A model generated the notes under the pieces. That model was not told the DNA's origin and did not search any database. It saw only the letters and a list, made by a program, of their open reading frames with translations. The translations under genes were made by a program, and so were the position numbers. Below are positions 9,078 through 17,353 of a DNA stretch of 64,000 nt, in pieces. Within the stretch, counting starts at the first letter, position 1. Every line of letters begins with the position of its first letter. This stretch comes from RYN-230 sp963720645. GTDB taxonomy: Bacteria; Actinomycetota; Actinomycetes; Streptosporangiales; Streptosporangiaceae. Location of the stretch: NCBI GenBank assembly GCA_963720645.1, contig CAVRFX010000026.1, positions 248,001-312,000 on the forward strand, in the 5' to 3' direction.

Positions 9078-10154
9078 GCGTCCGCACACCTCCTGGTAAG
9101 CCCGGCGCAGCAGGTCTTCCGACGGCGCGTCGAGCGTGCCGGGCCGGGCGAGCCCGTCGAGGATGACCAGCCGGAGCCGGGCCCCGCGGGCCTTCTTGTC
9201 CACTGTCATGGCGTCGCGCAGGTCGGGCCAGACATCGGCGCGGTAGACGGTGGGCAGCCCGACCGCCTTGAGCACCCGGCGGTGGCGGGCGGCGGTCCCC
9301 GCGTCCAGGCGACCCTCCAGCCGGGCGACTTCCGCGGCGAACACCATGCCGATGGCCACCGCCTCGCCGTGCCGGATCTGGTAGCCCTCCACGCGCTCGA
9401 TCGCGTGGCCGAGCGTGTGGCCGTAGTTCAGGATCTCCCGGCGCCCTGCTTCGCGCAGGTCCCCGGAGACGACGTCCGCCTTCATCCGCACGGCCCGCTC
9501 GACCAGTTCCCGGGCCTGCCGCCCGTGCGGGACGACGGCTTCCGCCGGGTCTTCCTCGATGAGCTCGAGGATCACCGGATCGGCGATGAACCCCGCCTTG
9601 ATCACCTCGGCCAGGCCGCTCACGTACTCGGCTCGGGGCAGCGTCTCCAGCACGGTCAGGTCGGCGAGGACCCCGGCGGGCGGGTGGAACGCCCCGACCA
9701 GGTTCTTCCCCTCAGGGATGTCCACCGCGGTCTTGCCGCCGACGGCGGCGTCGGTCATCCCCAGCAGGGTGGTCGGCACGAGCACCACCCGCACCCCGCG
9801 CAGCCAGGTGGCCGCCACGAAACCGGCCAGGTCCGTGGCCGCCCCGCCGCCGACGCCGACGATCGCGTCACTGCGGGTGATCCGGCTGGCGGCCAGCTTC
9901 GACCAGAGCGCCGCGGCGACGCCGATGTCTTTCGCCGCCTCGCCCGCCGGCACCTGCGCGGTGTGCACGTCGTAGCCGGCGTCCCCGAGCGCCCGGCACA
10001 CCGGCCAGGCGATCTCATCCAGGCCCTCGGGCGCGATGACCATCACCGACGTGGCGTGCTTGCCGACGAGGGAGGGCAGCTCGCTGAGGACGCCGGTGCC
10101 GACGACGACCTCGTAGGGCTGCTCGCCGCCAACCGGGATGCGGGTCGCGGTCAC
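9074..10154 (-). CDS. aroB: 3-dehydroquinate synthase (in-frame with aroQ)
   Basis: It cyclises DAHP to 3-dehydroquinate with NAD and a divalent metal. The family landmarks are VGGGAATDLAGFVAATWLRG, VPTTLLGMTDAAVGGKTAVD, the metal-binding ILNYGHTLGHAIE and the preceding GLAEVIKAG. About 359 residues, the normal length, end at YQEVCGR, after which the frame runs on into aroQ without a stop. ATG 10154 overlaps the aroK stop by ATGA. The order aroC-aroK-aroB-aroQ in one transcription unit gives four consecutive or near-consecutive shikimate steps. The apparent AroB-AroQ fusion is discussed under findings. Confidence 0.92.
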
Positions 10155-10805
10155 GGCTGCGGGACCGCCGGCCCGTGGCCGTTCCCGCCGCCGCGGCGGC
10201 CGTTCCCGCCGCCGGGCTGGCCGTTCCCGCTGCCGGGCTGGCCGTTCCCTCCGTCAGGCGCGAGCCGCGCGGCGATCTCCGCGGCGATGTCCTCCGGCTC
10301 ACGGTCGTCGGTGGGCACCGTGATCCAGGCCAGCGCGGCGTAGACCGGGAGCCGTTCCTCCAGGAGCGTCTTCATCCTGGCCCGCGGATTGCCCAGGAGC
10401 AGCGGGCGCGGGCTGTCGAGCCCGGTCCGGTGCACCGCCGAGACGAACCCGGTTTCCAGGTAGACCACCCGGCGGCCGGCCAGCAGGTCGCGGGTGCCGG
10501 CATCGAGGATGGCGCCGCCGCCGAGCGCCAGCACGCCGGGGTGGCCGGCGATCAGCCGGGCCGCGGCCGCGCGCTCGAGGGCACGGAAGGCTTCCTCGCC
10601 GTCCTGGACGAAGATGTCGCTGACCGGCTTGCCCGCCGCTTCCTCGATGACCGTGTCGGTGTCGACGAAATCCAGCCCGAGCCGGGCGGCGAGCGAGGGC
10701 GCCGACCGTGGTCTTGCCGGCCCCGGGCGGCCCGATGAGGATCGCGGCCGGCGTGCCGTGTTCCGGCGTGCCGCGTTCCGGCGTGCTGTGTTCGGGAGCG
10801 GTCAC
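10151..10805 (-). CDS. aroK: Shikimate kinase (frame break near 10697)
   Basis: It phosphorylates shikimate with ATP. The P-loop GPPGAGKTTVG lies near residue 24. In the adjacent frame the protein continues with LAARLGLDFVDTDTVIEEAAGK (shikimate-binding Asp), ALERAAAARLIAGH, VLALGGGAI and ETGFVSAVHRTG. One surplus C in the CCC at 10697-10699 accounts for the shift. GTG 10805 overlaps the aroC stop by GTGA. The N-terminus has three short Thr-Pro repeats before the P-loop, and the C-terminus has an unusual tail of Gly-Asn-Gly repeats (GNGQPGSGNGQPGGGNG), about 28 residues long, beyond the enzyme domain. Confidence 0.88.
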
Positions 10806-11980
10806 TTCATCACCAGCGAGTTCAGGTAGCCGGACCAGTTGCGATGGGCTTCGGCCACGGAGTCGCCCCCGAACTTCTCCGCCGCGGCTCCCGCCAGCAC
10901 CAGGGCGACCATGGCCTCGGCCACCACGCCCGCGGCCGGGACCGCCGTCACGTCACTGCGCTGGTTGATGGCCCTGGCGGCCTCGCCGGTGCGGACATCC
11001 ACCGTGGCCAGCGCGCGCGGCACGGTGGAGATGGGTTTCATCGCCGCCCGCACCCGCAGCACCTCTCCCGTGCTCATGCCCCCCTCGATCCCGCCGGCCC
11101 GGTTGGTCCGCCGCCGGATCCCGCCCCCGGCCAGCTCGATCTCGTCGTGGGCCTGCGAACCGCGCCGCCGGGCCGTGGTGAAGCCATCGCCCACCTCGAC
11201 ACCCTTGATCGCCTGGATGCTCATCAGCGCCGCGGCGAGCCGCCCGTCGAGCCGCCGGTCCCAGTGCACGTGGCTGCCGAGCCCGGGCGGCAGGCCGTAG
11301 GCCACCACCTCGACGACCCCACCGAGGGTATCGCCGTCCTTGCGGGCCGCATCGATTTCCGCCACCATCGCCGCGCTGGCCGCCGGATCGAGGCAGCGCA
11401 CCGGGTCCTCGTCGATCCGGTCCCGGTCAGCGGGTTCCGGCAGCGTGCCTTCGGGCGCGCTCACCGGCCCGATCGCGACCACATGGCTGAGCACCTCGAT
11501 GCCGTAGGCCTGGCTCAGGTACTGCCGCGCGACCTCCCCCAGGGCGACCCGCGCGGCGGTCTCACGCGCGCTGGCCCGTTCCAGCACGGGGCGGGCATCG
11601 TCGTGACCGTACTTCTGCATCCCGGCCAGATCGGCGTGCCCGGGCCGGGGCCGGGTGAGCGGGGCGTTGCGGGCCAGGTTCTCCAGCTCCTCGGCCGGGA
11701 CCGGGTCGGGTGACATCACCGTCTCCCATTTCGGCCACTCGGTGTTCGCGACCCGGATCGCCACCGGCCCTCCGAGCGTCCGCCCGTGCCGGGTCCCCCC
11801 GGTGATCTCCACCTCGTCCTGCTCGAACTTCATCCGTGCGCCACGGCCGTAGCCAGCCCGCCGGCGGGCCAGCGCGGCGGTGATGTCGGCCGTGCTGATC
11901 TCGACACCGGCGGGAACGCCCTCGCAGATGGCGACCAGGGCCCGGCCGTGCGACTCTCCCGCGGTCAGCCAGCGAAACAT
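10802..11980 (-). CDS. aroC: Chorismate synthase
   Basis: It converts EPSP to chorismate using reduced FMN, the last step of the shikimate pathway. The sequence is intact at 392 residues. Visible signatures are MFRWLTAGESHGRALVAICEG, ARRRAGYGRGARMKFEQDEV, TRPRPGHADLAGMQKYGHDDARPVLERASARETAARVA in blocks, and the late RTNRAGGIEGGMSTGE segment that forms the FMN site. The start ATG 11980 is preceded by GGGAGGATCGGGAC. It is the first gene of the unit aroC-aroK-aroB-aroQ. Confidence 0.96.
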   Translation of the reverse strand: MFRWLTAGESHGRALVAICEGVPAGVEISTADITAALARRRAGYGRGARMKFEQDEVEITGGTRHGRTLGGPVAIRVANTEWPKWETVMSPDPVPAEELENLARNAPLTRPRPGHADLAGMQKYGHDDARPVLERASARETAARVALGEVARQYLSQAYGIEVLSHVVAIGPVSAPEGTLPEPADRDRIDEDPVRCLDPAASAAMVAEIDAARKDGDTLGGVVEVVAYGLPPGLGSHVHWDRRLDGRLAAALMSIQAIKGVEVGDGFTTARRRGSQAHDEIELAGGGIRRRTNRAGGIEGGMSTGEVLRVRAAMKPISTVPRALATVDVRTGEAARAINQRSDVTAVPAAGVVAEAMVALVLAGAAAEKFGGDSVAEAHRNWSGYLNSLVMK

Positions 11981-12012
11981 GTCCCGATCCTCCCACGGGC
12001 GGCTCCATGCAG

Positions 12013-12080
12013 GTCAGGCACGCACACCAAGTCAGGCACGCACACCAAGTCAGGCACGGCCGTCCAGGTCAGGCACGCCG
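12013..12080. repeat. 18-bp tandem repeat (about 3.5 copies) downstream of sseB
   Basis: GTCAGGCACGCACACCAA is present at 12013-12030 and 12031-12048, with a diverged copy at 12049-12066 and a partial one ending inside the 3' end of the sseB gene. It lies between the sseB stop and the aroC start region and may affect spacing of the aroC promoter. The last copy contains the sseB stop codon. Confidence 0.75.
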
Positions 12081-12943
12081 ACCAGCCGTCCGCCCGGCCT
12101 GCAGCACCGATACCTCCACACCGCGCCGCAGCCGGTCGCCGGTTGCGGCCAGCAGGGCATCGGCCGCCCGGCGGACCGCCGCCCCGGCGGCGGCCGGATC
12201 GCACCCGGCGGCCAGGGTCACCTGGAGCGCGAGATCCGCGCCGGGAGAACCAGAAGCGGCCCCGTCATCCTCTGCGTCCCCGGCGTCCGGGGCAGCCTGG
12301 CCCGGGCCGGGGTCCGCCAGCCCCGCTTCCAGCGGGTCCAGCTCCCGCGGATCAGGGTCCCGTCGCCCGGGACGCCGCTGACCGGATCAGGGTGAGCGCC
12401 GCCGGTCGCCGACACGCGCTGATCGGGTGTGGTGACGGCGGCCGCCACGATCAGGGGCTCGCGGGCCAGCGCCGCGTGCAGCGCGGCCAGTACCTCGGGA
12501 TCCTGGTGCGGCAGGGGGACCGGCCGCCCCTCCGCGAGCGCCGCGAGCCGGGCACCGTCCACGGCGAGCGGGACAGGGCCGGCCACGTCGATGACCACCG
12601 CGCTGGCCTCCTGGGTGCCGGCCAGCCAGGCACTCGCCGCCGGGACAGGGACCGGGCGCGCGTCGCTGCGCCACCGTTTGAGCGCATCAAGGCAGGTGAA
12701 GGCGAGTACGGCGCGGCTGCCGTCCGGTGCGACCAGGGTGGGCAGCGCCATCTCGGTGGACTTCTCCCCACCCTGGTCGTCTGACTCAACCGCCATGGCC
12801 ACCACGGGCACGAGCAGGCGGGACCGGGAGAGGGCGGTCAGCGCGGCGTGCTCACTGCCCTGACCAGTGGCGTATGCGGTCAGGGCGGCCAGCACCAGCG
12901 GATCGGCGGCGCCGTCGTCTCCTGGGAATTTCGGCTCTGCCAC
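12069..12943 (-). CDS. SseB-family protein (frame break near 12360)
   Basis: The N-terminus KFPGDDGAADP and the SseB-like block DGSRAVLAFTCLDALKRW place it in the SseB family, conserved beside aro/pyr genes in actinobacteria; the function is unknown. The first open frame ends early in basic, Pro-rich sequence. The family-like ending DLALQVTLAAGCDPAAAGAAV followed by DRLRRGVEVSVLQ is found in the next frame, ending at TGA 12069. Between the two lies an acidic Asp/Pro/Gly-rich linker. GTG 12943 is chosen as start because AAGGG lies before it and the product then begins MAEPKFPG; GTG 12958 is the alternative. Confidence 0.75.
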
Positions 12944-13247
12944 GGTCAGCCCTTGCACGCCCCAACCCTAGGCCATCTCCGGCGACACCCAGACGGCTGG
13001 CGCTATCCCCCCGTAAGCTCTCCGCTGACGGCCGCGCCGTGGCGCAGTTGCGCCGGGCCTGGATGCGCACCACGGTGTCCCGGGCCAGCCGCCAGCGTCA
13101 CGCCCGGCGGTGCCCGGCAGCTCAGCAGGCGTGCGGCGAACCGGCCATCAACCGGCCGGGACGCCCACTGCCGGTGAAGCAGTTGAGGTGGAAATCGCCG
13201 TATGAGAGTCTTTTGAACTGCACCGAAGGCTGACCGGAGGGGAGCGT
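12944..13247. other. Intergenic region between divergent sseB and the hypothetical operon
   Basis: About 300 bases between the minus-strand sseB and the plus-strand gene at 13248. It becomes less GC-rich after 13180 and should contain both promoters, but I could not place a -35/-10 pair with correct spacing. No RNA gene or repeat is visible. Confidence 0.4.
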
Positions 13248-13691
13248 GTGACAGAGGCTGAGCACATGGTCAGGATCATTGAACCGGGAACGCCGATGCA
13301 AAAGGTCATCCCGCCCCGCTTGGTCGAGCCGTATCTGACCGGGCGGCGCTCAGTGATTGCTGGGTATGTGTACCGGGCCAGGGACTGTGCCTTCCACGGC
13401 CCCGCGAATTTCTATGATTCGCTCAACCTTGGCTATGAGGGCTCAGACTTCACCGCCGAACTCGCGGAGATCTATGTCATGCGCTGGCTCGCCCTGGAGA
13501 TGGATTCCTCCCTGGCGCCGCCCCCGGCCGACGGCCAGAACAGCCTGTCCCGCCCCTCCATCCCCGAGTTCTACACGCTGCCGATACCGGTCCCGGTGGG
13601 AGCGGAGATCCACCGGATCGTGCTGGGCGGGGAGGAGTTCATCGCCCGCTACGACGGGCAGTCCTGGCTGCGGCCGTCCAGGGGGCTGTGA
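13248..13691 (+). CDS. Hypothetical actinobacterial protein, first gene of a two-gene operon
   Basis: 147 residues, soluble, with no signal peptide or membrane segment. It starts at GTG 13248 behind a strong GGAGGGGAGC. Recognisable features are a compact aromatic-rich centre (AGYVYRARDCAFHGPANFYDSL, split around conserved-looking Tyr/Asp/Gly residues), ELAEIYVMRWLALE, a loop rich in Pro and Ser, and a strand-rich end EFYTLPIPVPVGAEIHRIVLG. I do not recognise the family with certainty. The layout resembles small effector or polymorphic-toxin-associated proteins of actinobacteria, but no catalytic motif is evident. The next gene begins four bases after its stop, so the two are co-translated. 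Confidence 0.6.
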   Translation: MTEAEHMVRIIEPGTPMQKVIPPRLVEPYLTGRRSVIAGYVYRARDCAFHGPANFYDSLNLGYEGSDFTAELAEIYVMRWLALEMDSSLAPPPADGQNSLSRPSIPEFYTLPIPVPVGAEIHRIVLGGEEFIARYDGQSWLRPSRGL

Positions 13692-13694
13692 GCC

Positions 13695-14921
13695 ATGCGC
13701 TTCAGGCTGATGGCGACCTATCGCGGGGTGCCGTATGAGGTCGGAGTCGGGCCGTCCAGCTCCGACGTGGTCCTCTTCGCGGCGTGCCCGCCCCCGGAGG
13801 AACTGGGCTTCGAGCCCGCCCCCGGGCACTGGCGCAAGCAGGTCATCAGGGCGGAGGTCGATGTGCTCTGGGAGTCGCGGCCGCTGGGCACCTTCCACGG
13901 GGATCCGTGCCTGGTGCTGGACGATCTCGGCGACCGGCTGCACATCGCGTACCTGGGCAAGGACGGCCGCCGGGCGCGGGAACTCGGATACTGGCAGGTC
14001 AACCGGGGCGTGTACGAGCTGCTGACTCCCCGCGACGAGGTGACCGGCCTGACTGAGGAGAAAGCGGAGAAGAGCCTGCCCCGCCGGGCGGCCGTGAACG
14101 AGGCGCAGCCGATGCCGTCCTACCCGTACGGGTCACCGCAGGGGCCCCAGGCACCCGCGGCCGCTGGCTCGCAGGACCCGCGCGGAACGAGCGGCGGCCC
14201 GGGAGGCTACGTCGGCGAGCCGGCCCTGGCGCCGGCTGGCGCCTGGAACGGCACCGGCACCCCGGCCAGCACGGGGGGCTGGAACGGCACCGGCTCTCCT
14301 GCGGACACCGGCGGCTGGAACCGCAACGGCTCCCCCGCCGACACCGGCAGCTGGAACCGCAACGGCACCCCCGCCAGCCCTGCGGGCTGGAACGGCACCG
14401 GGACTCCTGCGGACACCGGCGGCTGGAACCGCAACGGCTCCCCCGCCGACACCGGCAGCTGGAACCGCAACGGCACCCCGGCCGGCGCCGGGACATGGAA
14501 CGGCCACGCAGCGCCGCCGGCCGCGGCCGGGACGAACGGGCACGGCATGGCCAGCTGGAACGGCATGGCCGGCCCGGATGGGATGCTCGACGCCCCCGCC
14601 GCACCTGGCCCGGGACGCAGGCGCCAGGGACTGAAGCCTGGCCGGCGGTCCGCCCGCAAGCAGCGGGTGCCGACCCGGGCGATCTTCTCGGAACTGGCTG
14701 ACCTGGCGGCGATTCCGCGCTCGGCCTATGCGCTGGAGCAGGAATCTGACGGTGCGATGTGCCTGCTGCGGACCGAGGAAGGATTCGAGGTCTTCAGCGC
14801 GGCCGACGGCGCCCGGCACGAGGTGCGCTCCTTCGATGACGAGGAAGCGGCGTACTTCTACCTGTTCGGCGTCCTGGCCGCCGAAGCGGTGCGGAACGGC
14901 TCGCTGATCCCGCCCCGCTGA
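13695..14921 (+). CDS. Hypothetical protein with Trp-Asn minisatellite linker
   Basis: 408 residues in three parts. Residues 1-140 form a folded, strand-rich domain (MRFRLMATYRGVPYEVGVG, WRKQVIRAEVDVLWESR, LHIAYLGKDGR). Residues about 180-275 are tandem 12-residue repeats of the form G-x-W-N-x-x-G-[TS]-P-A-x-x. Residues about 320-408, after a basic patch (GRRRQGLKPGRRSARKQR), form a second folded domain: ELADLAAIPRSAYALEQE, then GFEVFSAADGARHEVRSFDDEEAAYFYLFGVLAAEA. No signal peptide or membrane segment is seen. The C-terminal domain resembles small immunity-like domains in general composition only. It follows the previous gene by three bases. Function unknown. Confidence 0.65.
   Translation: MRFRLMATYRGVPYEVGVGPSSSDVVLFAACPPPEELGFEPAPGHWRKQVIRAEVDVLWESRPLGTFHGDPCLVLDDLGDRLHIAYLGKDGRRARELGYWQVNRGVYELLTPRDEVTGLTEEKAEKSLPRRAAVNEAQPMPSYPYGSPQGPQAPAAAGSQDPRGTSGGPGGYVGEPALAPAGAWNGTGTPASTGGWNGTGSPADTGGWNRNGSPADTGSWNRNGTPASPAGWNGTGTPADTGGWNRNGSPADTGSWNRNGTPAGAGTWNGHAAPPAAAGTNGHGMASWNGMAGPDGMLDAPAAPGPGRRRQGLKPGRRSARKQRVPTRAIFSELADLAAIPRSAYALEQESDGAMCLLRTEEGFEVFSAADGARHEVRSFDDEEAAYFYLFGVLAAEAVRNGSLIPPR
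14241..14510 (+). repeat. 36-bp in-frame coding minisatellite (about 7.5 units)
   Basis: Each unit encodes twelve residues around TGGAAC (Trp-Asn), for example GGWNRNGSPADT. Neighbouring units pair into a larger block that is itself duplicated: the pair encoding GGWNRNGSPADT plus GSWNRNGTPA occurs twice nearly identically, indicating recent expansion. The repeat length is a multiple of three, so copy-number changes keep the frame. Confidence 0.9.
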
Positions 14922-14969
14922 GCGGTTCACGAAAGCCGGCCCCGCTCCGGACGGATCTGGCCCGGGCCG

Positions 14970-15509
14970 CTACAGCGCGGCGGGCGAGGCGATCAGGACA
15001 CCCAGCCGGCGCAGCCCGCGCGCGGTCCGGGCTTTGATGGTGCCCAGCGGGACGTCCAGCCGTTCGGCGATCTCCCGCTGGGTCAGGTCGGCGTAGTAGG
15101 CCATCTCGATCGCCTCGCGCTGCAGATCGGGCAGGCGCGCCAGGGCCACCTGCATGTCGCGTGACCGATCGACCTGGCTGGCGATGTCACGCCCGTCCGG
15201 TCCGGCCATCGACGCGGCGTCCTCGAGGGGCACCGTCTCCCGGCGCCGGGAACGCAGGTGGTCGATCGCCCGCCTCCGGGCAATGGTGAGGACCCAGGCC
15301 TCGAGGCTCCTCGACGGGTCGTACCGGCCGCGGAACCGCCATACCTCCACGAACACCACCTGGACCACATCGTCGATGTCCGCATCCGGGACCCGGCCGC
15401 GCAGGTAACGGCGCAGGATGGGCCCGAGTTCGGCGTAGCAATCGTCGAACGCGTCCTCGTGGGCCCCGGCCAGCCGGACGCCGAGTTCCCTGATCCTGTC
15501 TGTGCCCAC
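14970..15509 (-). CDS. ECF RNA polymerase sigma factor, LitS-like
   Basis: 179 residues with sigma region 2 (DDCYAELGPILRRYLRG, DADIDDVVQVVFVEVWRF, then LEAWVLTIARRRAIDHLR) and region 4 (LARLPDLQREAIEMAYY, LTQREIAERLDVPLGTIKAR, TARGLRRL). No anti-sigma gene is adjacent. It lies downstream of a B12-type MerR regulator on the same strand and next to carotenoid genes, the arrangement of the light-inducible LitR/LitS pair in streptomycetes, where LitS transcribes crt genes. The LitS name is therefore an inference from context. GTG 15509 is the start used; the spacing to AAGGAC is acceptable but not decisive. Confidence 0.85.
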   Translation of the reverse strand: MGTDRIRELGVRLAGAHEDAFDDCYAELGPILRRYLRGRVPDADIDDVVQVVFVEVWRFRGRYDPSRSLEAWVLTIARRRAIDHLRSRRRETVPLEDAASMAGPDGRDIASQVDRSRDMQVALARLPDLQREAIEMAYYADLTQREIAERLDVPLGTIKARTARGLRRLGVLIASPAAL

Positions 15510-15916
15510 CCCTGCACCGTCCTTCCCGGGCCGGCACCGGTCCTGGCTTTGGCCCGGGCCGTCCCCGAAAACCGCTTCAAAAGTTATTCATAGCTCAGAA
15601 TACGGCTGCGCGCAACCGAGCGATGCGTCGCCGCCGAAAACAGTTGAGGCCGGACGGAACCGCAAGCCGGGCCGCACCGGAACCAGCACAGGAACCAGCA
15701 CAGGGCCGAGACCGGGCACCCAGGCGCGGCGGCCAGGCTGGGGGCGCCGGACCAGCCCGGGACGGCCCCGGGGCAGCCACGACCCGGGCGGACCCGGTAG
15801 CGGCAAGCCCGGGCCGGACCCGGCTAGCAGAGAAGGAGCGAGCGGTGCGGCGGCATTCGACGAGGCAGCCCAGACGGGCCGCCGTCAGGCGCCGCGGCGG
15901 CGGCCGGGCGGGGACG
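15510..15916. other. Region between the ECF sigma gene and the upstream litR-like gene
   Basis: About 400 bases. The half next to the sigma gene holds a clear promoter (15587-15615). The rest (15616-15916) is Arg/Pro/Gly-codon-like GC-rich sequence with a short repeat CCAGCACAGGAACCAGCACAG near 15683-15703, without a convincing gene on either strand. The sigma gene therefore has its own promoter and need not depend on read-through from litR. Confidence 0.5.
15587..15615 (-). promoter_or_regulatory. Predicted promoter of the ECF sigma gene
   Basis: On the minus strand, TTGCGC (15615-15610) is followed after 17 bases by TATGAA (15592-15587), with T-rich, AT-rich flanks that stand out from the surrounding GC. 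Transcription would begin near 15580, giving a leader of about 70 bases. This looks like a housekeeping-type promoter rather than ECF-type, consistent with LitR control by repression. Confidence 0.6.
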
Positions 15917-17210
15917 TCAGTAGCCGAGTGCCGCCACTACGGCGGACACCGCCGCGGGCAGCGAGCTGACGAGCCGGGCGGAGGCGGGAATCCGGTCCCG
16001 GTCCCAGCCCAGGCCGCCCAGGATCAGCCTGGCGCCCGGGCGGCGCGGGGACAGATCGAGGCAGGGCGACCGGATCACCGGTGGCCGGAACCTGGGACCA
16101 CAGGAAAACGACCCCCGGGCCGGTACGCCGGACGGCGGCCGCCAGCGCGGAGTACGGGAGGTCAGAACCGAGCATCCGGCTGTCGATCCCCCGTTCGGCC
16201 AGCGCCGCCGCCAGCGCATACAACGGCAGGCTGTGCTGCTCACCCTGGGCCGAGGCGAGCAGCACCGCCCGGTGCTCAACCTGCCCGGGCAGGTCAGCGG
16301 CCCGCCGGGAGAACGCGGCGATGATCGCCATCGACAGCATGTGCTCGGCCTCGACGCACGTCCCGGTGTGCTCATACCGGGCGCCCAGCCCGGACAGCAC
16401 CGGAAGCAGCAGTTCCTGCCAGGTGCGAACGCTGCCGTCCCGGGCCAGCGCGGTCAGGATGGCCTCGCTGATCCATCTTTCGTCCAGGGCCAGCACGGCG
16501 CGGGCCAGGCCGCGGGCGGCCGGCGAGGCACCGGGGAGGGCCAGGCGCTGGCCGCCGGAGCCATGACCCGGTCCTGGCCGGGTGGCCGGGAGCCCGTCCT
16601 CGGCAGATGCGGCCGCGGTACGGTCACCGGCCCCGCGGTCACCGGCCCGGAGCCCGCGGTCACCGGCCCCGCGGTCACCGGCCCCGCGGTCACCGGCCCC
16701 GCGGTCACCGGCCCCGCGGCCGCCGGCCCCGCCGTCGCCTGCCCCGCGGGCGCCGCGCCCGCGATCGGCCGCCCTGCGATCGCCGGTCCTGAGCCCGTCC
16801 GCCCCCCGGCTGCCGTCCGCTCCCCCGGGCACCAGGGCAGCGGCGCGGCGCCCGCCGGGCTCCCCGGCCGCCCGGGCCCCAGCGCGGTCCGTATCAGCCC
16901 CGTCCGTATCAGCCCCGTCCGTATCAGCCCCGTCCGCCCCGGCACCCTCCGCGCCCGCCTGGCCGGGGACCAGAGGCACCGGGGCGGCCATGGCGGCCCG
17001 GGCCGCATCGGCCGGGGCCGCGCCGCGCAGGATCAGCTTCTGCATGTGCTCGAGGCGGACGATGTCCTCCGCCGTGTAGCGCCGGTGCCGCCCGGGGCTG
17101 AGTTCCCGGGCGCCGATCCCGTAACGCCGGTTCCAGGTGCGCAGAGTGGACGGCGCCACCCCGAGACGGCGCGCCACTGCTCCCACACTGAAACCGATTG
17201 TGTCCGTCAT
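15917..17210 (-). CDS. MerR-type regulator with B12-binding domain, LitR/CarH-like (frame break near 16055)
   Basis: Residues 5-75 are a MerR winged helix (FSVGAVARRLGVAPSTLRTWNRRYGIG, HRRYTAEDIVRLEHMQ). Residues 85-235 are a low-complexity linker of Asp-Thr-Asp-Gly-Ala and Gly-Asp-Arg-Gly-Ala repeats. The rest is the cobalamin-binding module: the four-helix part with a Y-x9-EH motif (YEHTGTCVEAEH, about residue 290) and a Rossmann part with GEQH at about residue 325, the presumed lower-ligand His. In CarH the first motif is W-x9-EH; Tyr replaces Trp here. The C-terminus ARLILGGLGWDRDRI continues only in the neighbouring frame, ending at 15917, so one indel near 16055 is assumed. ATG 17210 has AGGAAAGG ahead. 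It probably controls crt genes in response to light or B12. Confidence 0.82.
16620..16735 (-). repeat. 15-bp coding repeat in the litR-like linker
   Basis: Units of GTCACCGGCCCCGCG (plus-strand view) recur about seven times and encode the Gly-Ala-Gly-Asp-Arg repeat. A separate 15-bp repeat around CCGTATCAGCCCCGT is present three times at about 16888-16935 and encodes Gly-Ala-Asp-Thr-Asp. Both keep the frame and lengthen the linker between the DNA-binding and B12-binding domains. Confidence 0.85.
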
Positions 17211-17263
17211 GACCTTTCCTGATGTGACTTATGCCACCGACCGCCGCCGGTAACCCCCGGCCT

Positions 17264-17281
17264 GGTCCTGGCACCAGGACC
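17264..17281. promoter_or_regulatory. Perfect 8+2+8 palindrome between litR and the CruF-like gene
   Basis: GGTCCTGGCACCAGGACC has perfectly complementary 8-base arms around a two-base centre. It lies 54 bases upstream of the litR-like start and, if the CruF-like gene starts at GTG 17354, 72 bases upstream of that gene as well. The position suits an operator shared by the divergent genes, and MerR-type dimers bind such inverted repeats. Binding is not shown by the sequence. Confidence 0.45.
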
Positions 17282-17353
17282 GCTATTCAACCCCGCCCCC
17301 GCACCGGCGGCCAAACCAGGCCCGGGCGGCGGGAGCCGCACCGCCCGGCCGCG

